The notes under the pieces were generated by a model, which saw nothing but the letters and a program-made list of their open reading frames with translations, was not told the DNA's origin and searched no databases. The translations under genes were made by a program, and so were the position numbers. From the NCBI GenBank assembly GCA_014378155.1, contig JACMOF010000592.1:1-6355 (forward strand): a stretch of DNA of 6,355 nt, read 5' to 3'. The stretch comes from Caulobacter sp. (GTDB lineage: Bacteria > Pseudomonadota > Alphaproteobacteria > Caulobacterales > Caulobacteraceae). Positions 1 to 6,278 of this stretch are shown here, in pieces (the stretch's first letter is position 1; the number at the start of each line of letters is the position of its first letter).

Positions 1-201
1 ATGGCCGACGCTCGCATCCTGACCCTGCTCAAGCCCAGCAAGCGTGCGGGCTTCCTTGAGTTGCTCGCCGACATGGCTGTGTCCGACGTCCACGGCGAGC
101 CGGAGGTCAAGGTCAAGAAGACCAAGGCTCCCAAGGCTGAGAAGGTCGCCAAGAAGGACAAGAAGCCCAAGAAGGAAAAGGCCGCCAAGAAGGCGGCCTA
201 G
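1..201 (+). CDS. Lysine-rich-tailed protein, probably the C-terminal end of a longer gene cut by the window edge
   Basis: An open frame runs from the first base to a TAG at 199-201. The first codon is ATG, but no upstream sequence is visible, so it may be an internal methionine rather than a start. Of 66 residues, 1-36 look like an amphipathic helical segment (LLKPSKRAGFLELLADMA at 9-26) and 37-66 are a basic tail with 15 lysines in 30 residues, interleaved with Ala, Pro and Glu. The helical part resembles the last helix of MarR-family regulators (leucine-rich helix ending in LL), but this is only an impression. The tail resembles histone H1-like or nucleoid-protein tails, suggesting contact with nucleic acid; this is inference. 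The frame ends 14 bp before the stop codon of the convergent methyltransferase gene. That it is coding is likely, since the tail uses AAG consistently; the function is not established. Confidence 0.55.
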   Translation: MADARILTLLKPSKRAGFLELLADMAVSDVHGEPEVKVKKTKAPKAEKVAKKDKKPKKEKAAKKAA

Positions 202-215
202 ATCCGCGTCGGGCT

Positions 216-881
216 TCAGTCGATCCGCATGGACAGTTCCACGTCCTCGGCGAACGGCGTGGACACATAGCCTGATCCAGGCGAGCGCACCCGCGCCAGG
301 TAGTCGGGGCTGTAATCGGCGTTGTCGGCGACGATCAGAGCGCCCGGCTGCAGGCGGCTTTCCACCAGGGTCAGGATCTCGGGATACAGCGCCTTGGCGC
401 CGTCCAGCAGCAGCAGGTTGATCGACGCCGGCAGGTCTACGCTGAGAGTCCGCAGGGCGACGCCTTCGCGAATCTCCACCAGGTCGATCAGGCCGCCGGT
501 GGTCAGGTTGTCCCGGGCCCGGCACACCTTGGACGGCTCGAACTCGGTGGTGATCAGCACGCCGCCGCCATTGTCGCGCAGGGCCGAGGCAAGATAGAGG
601 GTCGAGACGCCGAACGAGGTCCCGAACTCGACGATCGTCCGCGCCTTGCCGCTGCGGGCCAGCATGTAGAGCAGCAGGCCCGTCTCGCGCGACACGGCCA
701 GCGGGAAGTCCTTGAGATGGCCATAGAAGTCGACATAGTCCGTCTTGCTCTGCATCAGGCGCCGATGCTGTTCGACCGACAGGGCGGCCGCCAGGGGGCT
801 GTCCATCGGCGAGGCGGGTTCGGCCTCCGCGAACAGGCGATCCAGTAGAGGCGCCACCGGCGCCGTGGTCAGGGTGTTCAT
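216..881 (-). CDS. Class I SAM-dependent O-methyltransferase (COMT/CCoAOMT-like)
   Basis: The 221-residue product should transfer a methyl group from S-adenosylmethionine to a hydroxyl of an unidentified small molecule, in the cytoplasm. The Rossmann-type fold shows its motifs in order: glycine-rich SAM loop VEFGTSFGVSTLYLA (84-98), the acidic end of strand 2 at TTEFEPSKV (111-119, a Glu to hold the ribose), LLLLDGAKALYP (156-167) and IVADNADY (183-190). Asp160 and the Asp186-Asn187 pair match the metal-binding residues of catechol-type O-methyltransferases, so a divalent-cation enzyme is likely. About 60 residues before the fold would form the N-terminal helices that cover the substrate. The length is normal and the frame intact. 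The start at 881 has only a weak GGAA upstream. It is divergent from a TetR-family gene with palindromes between them, so repression by that regulator with release by a ligand is the natural inference. The substrate cannot be read from sequence. Confidence 0.9.
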   Translation of the reverse strand: MNTLTTAPVAPLLDRLFAEAEPASPMDSPLAAALSVEQHRRLMQSKTDYVDFYGHLKDFPLAVSRETGLLLYMLARSGKARTIVEFGTSFGVSTLYLASALRDNGGGVLITTEFEPSKVCRARDNLTTGGLIDLVEIREGVALRTLSVDLPASINLLLLDGAKALYPEILTLVESRLQPGALIVADNADYSPDYLARVRSPGSGYVSTPFAEDVELSMRID

Positions 882-933
882 GGGAAATTCCGTTGTGAAG
901 GGCGCGTCCTTGCGCCGCCTCGGAAAATGCGAC

Positions 934-948
934 TAATCCGTCAGATTA
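934..948. promoter_or_regulatory. Candidate TetR-type operator, palindrome 1
   Basis: TAATCCGTCAGATTA is a 15-bp palindrome: 7-bp arms (TAATCCG and CAGATTA) around a central T, with one mismatched pair. It lies in the 92-bp gap between the divergent methyltransferase and TetR-family genes, 25 bp before the regulator's start codon and 52 bp before the methyltransferase start. Size, symmetry and place fit the operator of a TetR-family repressor acting on both genes. Binding is inferred, not shown. Confidence 0.55.
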
Positions 949-952
949 ACTA

Positions 953-966
953 TTCGCATACGCGAA
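953..966. promoter_or_regulatory. Candidate operator, palindrome 2
   Basis: TTCGCATACGCGAA has perfect 5-bp arms (TTCGC and GCGAA) around ATAC, and six of its seven base pairs are complementary. It ends 7 bp before the ATG of the TetR-family gene, so it covers the place where the ribosome binding site would be. Its sequence differs from the first palindrome four bases upstream. It may therefore bind another protein, or act as a short RNA stem near the start codon. A chance palindrome of this size is also possible. Confidence 0.35.
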
Positions 967-973
967 AGCCTCT

Positions 974-1621
974 ATGATCGATCGTCCAAGCGCCCGGATT
1001 TCCTCAAGAAAGCAGCCTCGGCAAGCCCGCTCGACCGAACTTGTCGCCGCCATTTTGCAGGCCGCTGTTCAGGTTCTGGCGAAGGAGGGCGCCGGGCGCT
1101 TCACCACCGCGCGGGTCGCCGAAAAGGCCGGCGTTAGCGTCGGGTCGGTCTATCAGTACTTCCCGAACAAGGCCGCGATCCTGTTTCGGTTGCAAAGCGA
1201 CGAATGGCGCCAGACCACCGATTTGCTGCGCGCCATCCTCGAGGACAACGACCGTCCGCCGTTGGAGCGGTTGCGCAATCTGGTCCACGCCTTCATCCGC
1301 TCCGAATGCGAGGAAGCGGAGATGCGCTTGGCGCTGAGCGACGCGGCCCCTCTCTATCGCGACGCGCCTGAGGCCCAGGACATCAGGGTGGCGGGCGCCG
1401 AGATCGTCCAGGCCTTCATGCGCGAGGCGCTGCCTGGGGCCTCGGACGCCGTGCGCGCCGTGGCCGGCGATCTGATCAAGGCCACGCTGAGCCAGGTGGG
1501 CAAGGCCTTTTCGGAAAGTTCCCGGACAGATGCCGAGATCAAGGCCTATGCTGACGCAATGGCCGACATGTTCCGCGCCTACCTGGAGCGGCTGGGGCAC
1601 GGCGCCGCTCGAAAGCCTTAG
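974..1621 (+). CDS. TetR/AcrR-family transcriptional regulator
   Basis: The 215-residue product is a DNA-binding repressor of the TetR family, expected to act as a dimer. The N-terminal domain is typical: RQARSTELVAAILQAAVQVL (16-35) is helix 1, followed by the helix-turn-helix at about 44-64, where TTARVAEKAGVSVGSVYQYF ends in the family's characteristic aromatic turn, and PNKAAIL (64-70) starts helix 4. Residues from about 75 to 205 form the helical ligand-binding and dimer domain, which is poorly conserved in the family and gives no clue to the ligand. The length is normal. The start at 974 is supported by the basic leader and by the palindromes just upstream, although only a weak GAAAG precedes it. 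It is divergent from the O-methyltransferase gene and most simply represses both that gene and itself. The class is certain; the regulon is inferred from position. Confidence 0.93.
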   Translation: MIDRPSARISSRKQPRQARSTELVAAILQAAVQVLAKEGAGRFTTARVAEKAGVSVGSVYQYFPNKAAILFRLQSDEWRQTTDLLRAILEDNDRPPLERLRNLVHAFIRSECEEAEMRLALSDAAPLYRDAPEAQDIRVAGAEIVQAFMREALPGASDAVRAVAGDLIKATLSQVGKAFSESSRTDAEIKAYADAMADMFRAYLERLGHGAARKP

Positions 1622-1718
1622 GCTGGCGCCCATTGAAGCTCTAGACTTGCTGCACGCCGATAGGACGGCTCGGCCTGCTGGACATCCCGGCGCGCGAGCG
1701 CCCTGGCAGGGAGCGCGC

Positions 1719-1829
1719 ATGGCCAAGGGTCAGAAAAAGTCCAACAAGGAAGTCCGCAAACCGAAAGCCGACAAGAAGGCCGCGCCAGCCGCCGCGTCGC
1801 CGTTCATCGTCACGTCCGGGAAAAAATAG
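1719..1829 (+). CDS. Small basic protein beginning MAKGQKKSNKE, 36 residues
   Basis: This short frame begins at an ATG preceded by AGGGAG at 1708-1713 with 5-base spacing, and ends with TAG at 1827-1829. The product is very basic: 11 lysines and 1 arginine in 36 residues, clustered in the first 20, followed by an Ala/Pro linker and the end SPFIVTSGKK. I recall short proteins in other proteobacteria that start with the same MAKGQ...SN(K/R)E...KKPK pattern, usually annotated as hypothetical; this is memory and not a search. The composition would suit an unstructured RNA- or DNA-binding protein, but no function is known to me. It lies 97 bp downstream of the TetR-family gene on the same strand, so co-transcription is possible, and it is convergent with the YciI-like gene, 18 bp away. 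A longer frame reading into it from 1530 overlaps the TetR gene and is not credible. Confidence 0.7.
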   Translation: MAKGQKKSNKEVRKPKADKKAAPAAASPFIVTSGKK

Positions 1830-1847
1830 GGCGCTCCGCAAGGGGGC

Positions 1848-2156
1848 CTACGCCGTCTTCGTGCGACTGGCGTCTTCGGCGAACGCCCCGAACAACGGGT
1901 CCCACTCCACGATCGTCAGGTCGTCGATCAAGCCCTCGACGGCGAAGGGATCCTCGGCGACCAGCCGTTCGACCGCCTCGCGGCTGTCCACGGTCGCGAT
2001 GATGAAGCCGGCGCGCTTACCCAGGCCTGTGACGGGCCCGGAGGCGCGTATCAGCCCTGCATCGATCAGGCAGCGCAGATAGTTGACGTGGGAAATGACG
2101 TGCTGGCCCCAGCCGTCGCCGTCGGGGTGCGTCATGGTCACGAGGAAAAAGGCCAT
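1848..2156 (-). CDS. YciI-like domain protein
   Basis: The 102-residue product is a single YciI-type (dimeric alpha+beta, ferredoxin-like) domain. It opens with strand MAFFLVTMTHPDG (1-13), continues with QHVISHVNYLRCLIDAG (18-34) carrying the conserved His23 before the helix, then GPVTG (40-44), the strand RAGFIIATV (48-56), and DPFAVEGLIDDLTIVEWDPL (69-88). His and Asp residues at these places are the proposed active-site residues of the family, but most members, including this subgroup, have no established reaction. I place the start at 2156 and not at the ATG at 2171, because GGGAG lies 8 bases before the former and nothing similar precedes the latter; the family also begins at this position. 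The gene follows trxA on the same strand, with the long inverted repeat between them, so joint transcription is doubtful. Confidence 0.88.
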   Translation of the reverse strand: MAFFLVTMTHPDGDGWGQHVISHVNYLRCLIDAGLIRASGPVTGLGKRAGFIIATVDSREAVERLVAEDPFAVEGLIDDLTIVEWDPLFGAFAEDASRTKTA

Positions 2157-2190
2157 GCGGAAGGCTCCCATCCGAACTCGGGTCGGCCGC

Positions 2191-2296
2191 TAGAGCATTT
2201 CCCGACCTGACTGCGTCAGGCCGTGAGCTCTCATCTTTTGTTTTGACACATTTTTCTGTACGCGAACCGGAACCACTTCGCTCGAGAAATGCTCTA
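2191..2296. repeat. Long intergenic inverted repeat, resembling Caulobacter CIR elements
   Basis: The element is bounded by a perfect 11-bp inverted repeat, TAGAGCATTTC (2191-2201) and GAAATGCTCTA (2286-2296). Inside lie three smaller symmetric parts: CCTGAC-TGC-GTCAGG (2206-2220), TGAG-CT-CTCA (2224-2233), and GCGAA/TTCGC (2262-2266 with 2277-2281). On the minus strand the stretch with GAAGTGG, CCGGTTCGCG and TGTCAAAACAAAA matches my memory of a dispersed intergenic repeat found across alphaproteobacteria. The long repeats described in Caulobacter crescentus (CIR elements) have paired inverted repeats with a CcrM methylation site (GANTC) at the centre of one. I see no reading frame here. It fills most of the 204-bp gap between the YciI-like gene and trxA and could act as a transcript-end structure for trxA. 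The repeat structure is certain; the family assignment is from memory. Confidence 0.75.
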
Positions 2297-2304
2297 AAGG
2301 CGAA

Positions 2305-2328
2305 CCGCCCGCCTCGCGTCGGCGGGGC
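2305..2328 (-). terminator. Possible GC-rich hairpin downstream of trxA
   Basis: Thirty-three bases past the trxA stop on the minus strand, GCCCGCC (2307-2313) can pair with GGCGGGGC (2321-2328) around the loop TCGCGTC with one bulged G. No clean T-run follows, only TTCGCCTTT, so efficient intrinsic termination is uncertain. In DNA this GC-rich, such stems also arise by chance. Confidence 0.3.
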
Positions 2329-2360
2329 AGGCGGCTGTGGTTAGCCTGAGCGGCGAACGC

Positions 2361-2696
2361 CTAGGCCGGCTGTTTGACGCCGGCTTCGTTCAGCCATTCG
2401 AGGATCTTGGCCTTGGGCATGGCGCCGACCTTCATCGACGCCATCTGGCCGCCGCGGAACAGCATCATGGTCGGGATGCCGCGCACGCCGTAGCGCGAGG
2501 GGGTCGTGGGGCTGTCTTCGATATTGACCTTGGCCACGGTGACGAAGTCGGCCAGTTCCTCGGAAATCTGCTCCAGGGCCGGGGCGATCTGCTTACAGGG
2601 ACCGCACCATTCGGCCCAGAAATCGACGAGCACGGGCTTGTCGGCCTGCAGCACGTCGCGTTCGAAGGATTCGTCGGTCACCGCTAAGGTGCTCAT
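2361..2696 (-). CDS. trxA: Thioredoxin 1
   Basis: The 111-residue protein is a classical cytoplasmic thioredoxin that reduces disulfides in ribonucleotide reductase, peroxidases and other partners, and is itself recharged by thioredoxin reductase. The active site WCGPC is at 30-34, with the buried Asp25 (VDFWAEWCGPCKQ) and the cis-proline in GIPT (Pro75), followed by the usual MMLFRGGQ turn and a C-terminal helix. The length is normal. I set the start at 2696: the protein begins MSTLAVTDESF as in the family, and GGAG stands 7 bases upstream. A longer frame to 2777 would add 27 Arg/Pro-rich residues before the fold and has no support. It lies 114 bp downstream of addA on the same strand, an arrangement I recall from other alphaproteobacteria, but the intervening inverted repeats suggest that it may have its own promoter. 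Confidence 0.97.
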   Translation of the reverse strand: MSTLAVTDESFERDVLQADKPVLVDFWAEWCGPCKQIAPALEQISEELADFVTVAKVNIEDSPTTPSRYGVRGIPTMMLFRGGQMASMKVGAMPKAKILEWLNEAGVKQPA

Positions 2697-2765
2697 CGGT
2701 TGGCTCCATCTGCGCCTCGGGGGCGGGCGCGCTAGAAAAACGTCAGGGTCGGGGATTCGCCGCCC

Positions 2766-2780
2766 ATCTTGCAGCAAGAT
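2766..2780. repeat. Perfect 15-bp palindrome between addA and trxA
   Basis: ATCTTGC (2766-2772) and GCAAGAT (2774-2780) are exact reverse complements around a single A. The site lies 69 bp upstream of the trxA start. The one-base centre is poor for an RNA hairpin (five pairs with a five-base loop is the most likely fold), which favours a protein-binding site in DNA. No regulator is identified. Confidence 0.5.
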
Positions 2781-2782
2781 TT

Positions 2783-2798
2783 AGGGGCCCGCGCCCCT
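2783..2798 (-). terminator. Hairpin 12 bases after the addA stop, possible terminator
   Basis: AGGGGC (2783-2788) and GCCCCT (2793-2798) form a perfect 6-bp stem with a four-base loop, beginning 12 bases past the addA stop codon on the minus strand. The bases that follow are AAATCTT, so the expected U-run is weak. It may end or attenuate the addA transcript before trxA, or protect the 3' end of the message. The adjacent 15-bp palindrome could fold as a second stem. Confidence 0.4.
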
Positions 2799-2810
2799 CA
2801 CGGCAATGAT

Positions 2811-5800
2811 CTAGAACAGCCTGGCCAAGGCGTCGGCCATAACCTTTTCTGGAACCGCCATGAGTTTGGGGCCGTCGGTCCAGACGATCGCCGCCTCGAT
2901 CGGTCGATCGGGGAACACCTCGGCCAGCACGGCGGCATAGATGGCCATCTGCGACAGATGGGCCGGATCGGCCTCCTCGATGCGGGCCGGCGACGGGCGG
3001 TTGGTCTTGTAGTCGACCACCAGCACCCGGTCGGGCGTCACGATCAACCGATCGACGCGACCTGAAATCTTCAGGTCGGGCGGCAGGCGCGCGGCGCCCC
3101 CCGCGAGCGCGACCTCGGCCCGCGAACCGGGGCCGAACACCCGGGCGAACCGGTCGTCCTCCAGCACCCCGAAGGCGGCGGCCGCCATCTCCTGGCGCTG
3201 ATCGTCGGTCAGGTCGCGCTCGGCCTGGAGCAGACGCGTCGCGGCGGCCCGCCGCCCCCCGGGCTCCAGATCGGGCAGCAGCTGCAGCAGCCGGTGGATG
3301 ATCTCGCCGCGTCGATAACGGCCGAGGCCTTCGACGGCCGCCAGGGGAGACGGCGCACTGCCCTTGGCCTCGTCCTCCAGGGTCGAAGGCGCGGCATAGC
3401 GGGCGGCGGGCGTTTCGGGCTTCGCGGGGGCCAGGGTCCAGGGTGGGGTCGGGATGACGGTGGGCGCGGCGATCGCGGCCGTGGCTTCGCCCCGCATGGG
3501 ATCGGGACCAAATCTGCGTCGCCCCTCATCACCGATCTCCCGCACCTGGGGTTCGATGTCGGAATGGGCGAAGGCGGCCTGGGCGGCGGCGTACCAACCC
3601 CCGACGTTCTCGTCCTTGGTCCGCGCGTCGATCCGGCCGCAGAGGACAAGCCGATCCCGCGCCCGGGTCAGGGCCACGTAGTAGAGGCGAAGAGCTTCCT
3701 CGGCGTCCTTCTTCTCGCGGCGCTCGCGGGCCATGGCCGAGGGTTCGCAGTCATTGGCCTTGCTGGCGCACCACAGGAAGCCGCCGTCCTGGGTGGCCAT
3801 CAGCGGCGAGCCCCGCGCCCCGCCCTTCATTGTAGTTTCGGGCAGGAAGACGATCGGCGCCTCCAGCCCCTTGGCGCCGTGGGCGGTCATCACTCGCACC
3901 TCCCGGCGCGCCCCCTCCATCTCGCGCTTGACCACGATGTCGAGGCTGGCGAAGTCAGCGACCAGGGCCTCCAGGTCGCGCACCCCGCGCTGCTCGGCGG
4001 CCAACACCTGGGCCAGGAACTCGTCCAGCGCCTCGGCGGCCTCCTGACCCAGGCGCGTCAACATCTTGGCGCGGTTGGAGCGCACGCTCTCGTCCACCTT
4101 GCCCAGCAGCAGGGCGTAAAACTCGAACGGCTGCTTGCGGCGGGATTCGATCAGGGCCCAGCGCAGAAGGTCGCGCGCAGCGGCCCAGACCGGCTGCTCG
4201 GCGGCCCGTCGCTCCAACGCCCGCCAAAGCGTGTCCGGCGAGCGGCCCTTGGCCAGGGCGTACAACGCGTCGTCCGACAGGCCGCAGAACGGGCTCTTCA
4301 GCAGGGCCGCCAGCGTCAGATCATCGTCCGGGAACAGGCAGAACCGGCCCAGGGCCAGCAGGTCGTCGAACACGATATGGGCCGACAGCGACAGGCGATC
4401 GGCGCCGGCCACCGGCACGCCGCGCCGCTTCAGCGCCCGTAGCACTTCCTCGAACAACGCCTTGCGCCGGCGAACCAGCACGATGACATCGCCCGGATGA
4501 GCCGGCCGCCAGACCTTGTCTTCCTTGTCGAAGACGGCGTCGCCGCGGGCGATCAGCGCCGCGATTTCGATGGCGATCTTCTCGGCCAGGCGGCGGTTGG
4601 CGCCATGCTCGCTCTCGGCGTCGAGCGGCGCCGCCCAGGCCTCGCGCTCCTCGCCCGGCGCCTCGCGCTCCAGCGGCCACAGGTCGACGCAGCCCTTGTG
4701 ATCGATGCGGTGCGGCTGGTGGCGAACCACGTCCTCGCCGGCCGGGGCCGGCACGCCCGAGCGGGTCTCCGGCGCCGAGAACAGAGCGTCGACGAAGCTC
4801 AGCACCTCCACCGTCGAACGGTAGGAGGTGGTCAGAGGCACGGCCTTTCCCACCCGGTCGGCGGCGGTGATCTGGGCGATATATTGCTGCGTTTCGGCCA
4901 GCAGGCGCTGCGGGTCGGCGCCCTGGAACGAGTAGATCGACTGCTTCTCGTCGCCAACCACGAACAGGGTCCGGGTGTCCTCCCCCGCCCTCCACCGCGC
5001 AGCGCCCTCGCCGGCGAAGAAGTCGGAGGTCAGGGCCCGAAGGATGGCCCACTGGTCGGGGGCGGTGTCCTGGGCCTCGTCCAGCAGAATGTGGTCGATG
5101 CCGCCGTCCAGCTTGTAGAGCACCCAGGCCGCATCGACCTTCTCGGTGAGCAACACGCGGGTGCGGTCGATCAGGTCGGCGAAGTCCAACGCGCCACGCG
5201 CCGCCTTCTCGACCTGGTGCGAGGAAATGTAGAGGCCGGCCAGGCGCAGGGCATCGCTGCTGTCCTCGGCCACCCGGGCGGCGCGCAGCCATTCGCGGGC
5301 CTCCTCAAGACGCTCCTGTTCGGCCAGCAGGCGGGCGCGGAGGTCCTCGCGGGACTTCAGGCCCGAGGTCTTGGCCGGCCAGGTCATTGGCGTGCCGACG
5401 CCCTTCTCGGTGAACAGCGCCGCGAGGGCCTGGTCGAGATCGGCGTGCGGATCGCCGGCGATCTGGGCCATCAGGCCGGCGCACTTGATGTCGGTCTTCG
5501 TCCCGTTCAGCAACAGGTCAGCCACCGAGCCCCACAGGTCGCGGTCCAGCTCGGCCATGGCCTCGGCGGCCACCCGCTCGACGCTGCTGGCGCCGTAGTG
5601 GAAGCCGCAGGCCTTCCAGACATCCTCGATCGCGCCCGACGGCCCGCCCTGGGCCTCGAGATAGGCGCCGATCGCCCCGCGCTGGCTCTCGAAGGTGGCG
5701 AACATCGCCTCGAAGGCCGCGAAGTCCAGGGCCACCGAGAACCGGGCATAGGCCAGGGCGTAGGGGTCGTCATGGTCGGTGACCCAGGTCGCCACCTGCC

Positions 5801-6272
5801 GCAGCGCGCCCTGGGCGATGGCGGCCGAGGCGCTGTCGTCCATCACTGTGAAGCCGGGCGACACCCCGGCCTCCAGCGGAAAGCGCCGCAGCAGTTTCTC
5901 ACAGAAGGCGTGGATGGTCTGGATCTTCAGCCCGCCGGGGGTTTCCAGCGCCTTGGCGAACAGGCCCCGAGCCTTGGATAGCTCGCGGTGGCCGAAACTG
6001 GCGGGATCCCGACCCTCCAGCGCGCCCAGTTGCTCGCGCAGCCTGGCGTCGGGCGTCACGCACCATTCGCCCAGCCGCTCGAAAAGCCGGCGCTGCATCT
6101 CAGCGGCGGCGGCCTTGGTGTAGGTGACGCAGAGGATGGCTTCGGGCGTGGAGCCGGCCAACAGCAGGCGCGCGACCCGGTCGATCAGGGTCTTGGTCTT
6201 GCCCGAGCCGGCATTGGCGGTGACGAAGGCCGAGATGGCCGGATCGGCGGCGATGCGGTGGGGGTCGATCAT
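2811..6272 (-). CDS. addA: Double-strand break repair helicase-nuclease AddA (alphaproteobacterial type)
   Basis: The 1153-residue AddA subunit pairs with AddB in the complex that unwinds and trims broken DNA ends and prepares them for RecA. Superfamily 1A helicase motifs appear in order: Walker A ANAGSGKTKTL (19-29), Ia CVTYTKAAAAEM (48-59), II LLDEAQDT (Asp398-Thr403), III VGDEKQSIYSFQGA (from 439), IV SYRST (483-487), V MTAHGAKGLEAP (795-806) and VI LYYVALTRAR (863-872). The C-terminal RecB-type nuclease has GEIIHRLL (His993), GRVDRL (Asp1074), VVDYKT (Asp1087, Lys1089) and LSQMAIYA (Gln1108, Tyr1112), so both activities should be intact. I choose the start at 6272, giving MIDPHRIAADP..., because GGGAGGA lies 5 bases upstream; the frame also reads back to 6344, but that extension is translated repeat DNA. 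The usual upstream partner addB is outside the window. trxA follows on the same strand. Identity is secure. Confidence 0.97.
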   Translation of the reverse strand: MIDPHRIAADPAISAFVTANAGSGKTKTLIDRVARLLLAGSTPEAILCVTYTKAAAAEMQRRLFERLGEWCVTPDARLREQLGALEGRDPASFGHRELSKARGLFAKALETPGGLKIQTIHAFCEKLLRRFPLEAGVSPGFTVMDDSASAAIAQGALRQVATWVTDHDDPYALAYARFSVALDFAAFEAMFATFESQRGAIGAYLEAQGGPSGAIEDVWKACGFHYGASSVERVAAEAMAELDRDLWGSVADLLLNGTKTDIKCAGLMAQIAGDPHADLDQALAALFTEKGVGTPMTWPAKTSGLKSREDLRARLLAEQERLEEAREWLRAARVAEDSSDALRLAGLYISSHQVEKAARGALDFADLIDRTRVLLTEKVDAAWVLYKLDGGIDHILLDEAQDTAPDQWAILRALTSDFFAGEGAARWRAGEDTRTLFVVGDEKQSIYSFQGADPQRLLAETQQYIAQITAADRVGKAVPLTTSYRSTVEVLSFVDALFSAPETRSGVPAPAGEDVVRHQPHRIDHKGCVDLWPLEREAPGEEREAWAAPLDAESEHGANRRLAEKIAIEIAALIARGDAVFDKEDKVWRPAHPGDVIVLVRRRKALFEEVLRALKRRGVPVAGADRLSLSAHIVFDDLLALGRFCLFPDDDLTLAALLKSPFCGLSDDALYALAKGRSPDTLWRALERRAAEQPVWAAARDLLRWALIESRRKQPFEFYALLLGKVDESVRSNRAKMLTRLGQEAAEALDEFLAQVLAAEQRGVRDLEALVADFASLDIVVKREMEGARREVRVMTAHGAKGLEAPIVFLPETTMKGGARGSPLMATQDGGFLWCASKANDCEPSAMARERREKKDAEEALRLYYVALTRARDRLVLCGRIDARTKDENVGGWYAAAQAAFAHSDIEPQVREIGDEGRRRFGPDPMRGEATAAIAAPTVIPTPPWTLAPAKPETPAARYAAPSTLEDEAKGSAPSPLAAVEGLGRYRRGEIIHRLLQLLPDLEPGGRRAAATRLLQAERDLTDDQRQEMAAAAFGVLEDDRFARVFGPGSRAEVALAGGAARLPPDLKISGRVDRLIVTPDRVLVVDYKTNRPSPARIEEADPAHLSQMAIYAAVLAEVFPDRPIEAAIVWTDGPKLMAVPEKVMADALARLF

Positions 6273-6278
6273 GAAAAT

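Noticed and set aside
1004..1726. Open frame of 240 codons on the - strand
   Set aside because: Mirror of the TetR-family gene, which has clear family motifs; the antisense product has none.
2157..2171. YciI-like gene start at 2171
   Set aside because: No Shine-Dalgarno before it, while GGGAG precedes the ATG at 2156, which fits the family's N-terminus.
2243..2248. TTGACA, a perfect -35 hexamer
   Set aside because: No -10-like sequence at 16-18 bp spacing; it is part of the interspersed repeat.
2697..2777. Longer thioredoxin start at 2777
   Set aside because: The added residues are Arg/Pro-rich and unlike thioredoxins; the ATG at 2696 has GGAG 7 bases upstream.
3294..4442. Long open frame of 382 codons on the + strand
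   Set aside because: It is antisense to the conserved helicase and nuclease domains of addA and has the His/Gln/Gly/Arg-rich composition of a GC-rich shadow frame.
4497..5981. Open frame of 494 codons on the + strand
   Set aside because: Antisense to addA, low-complexity Gly/Gln/Arg-rich translation with no recognisable domain.
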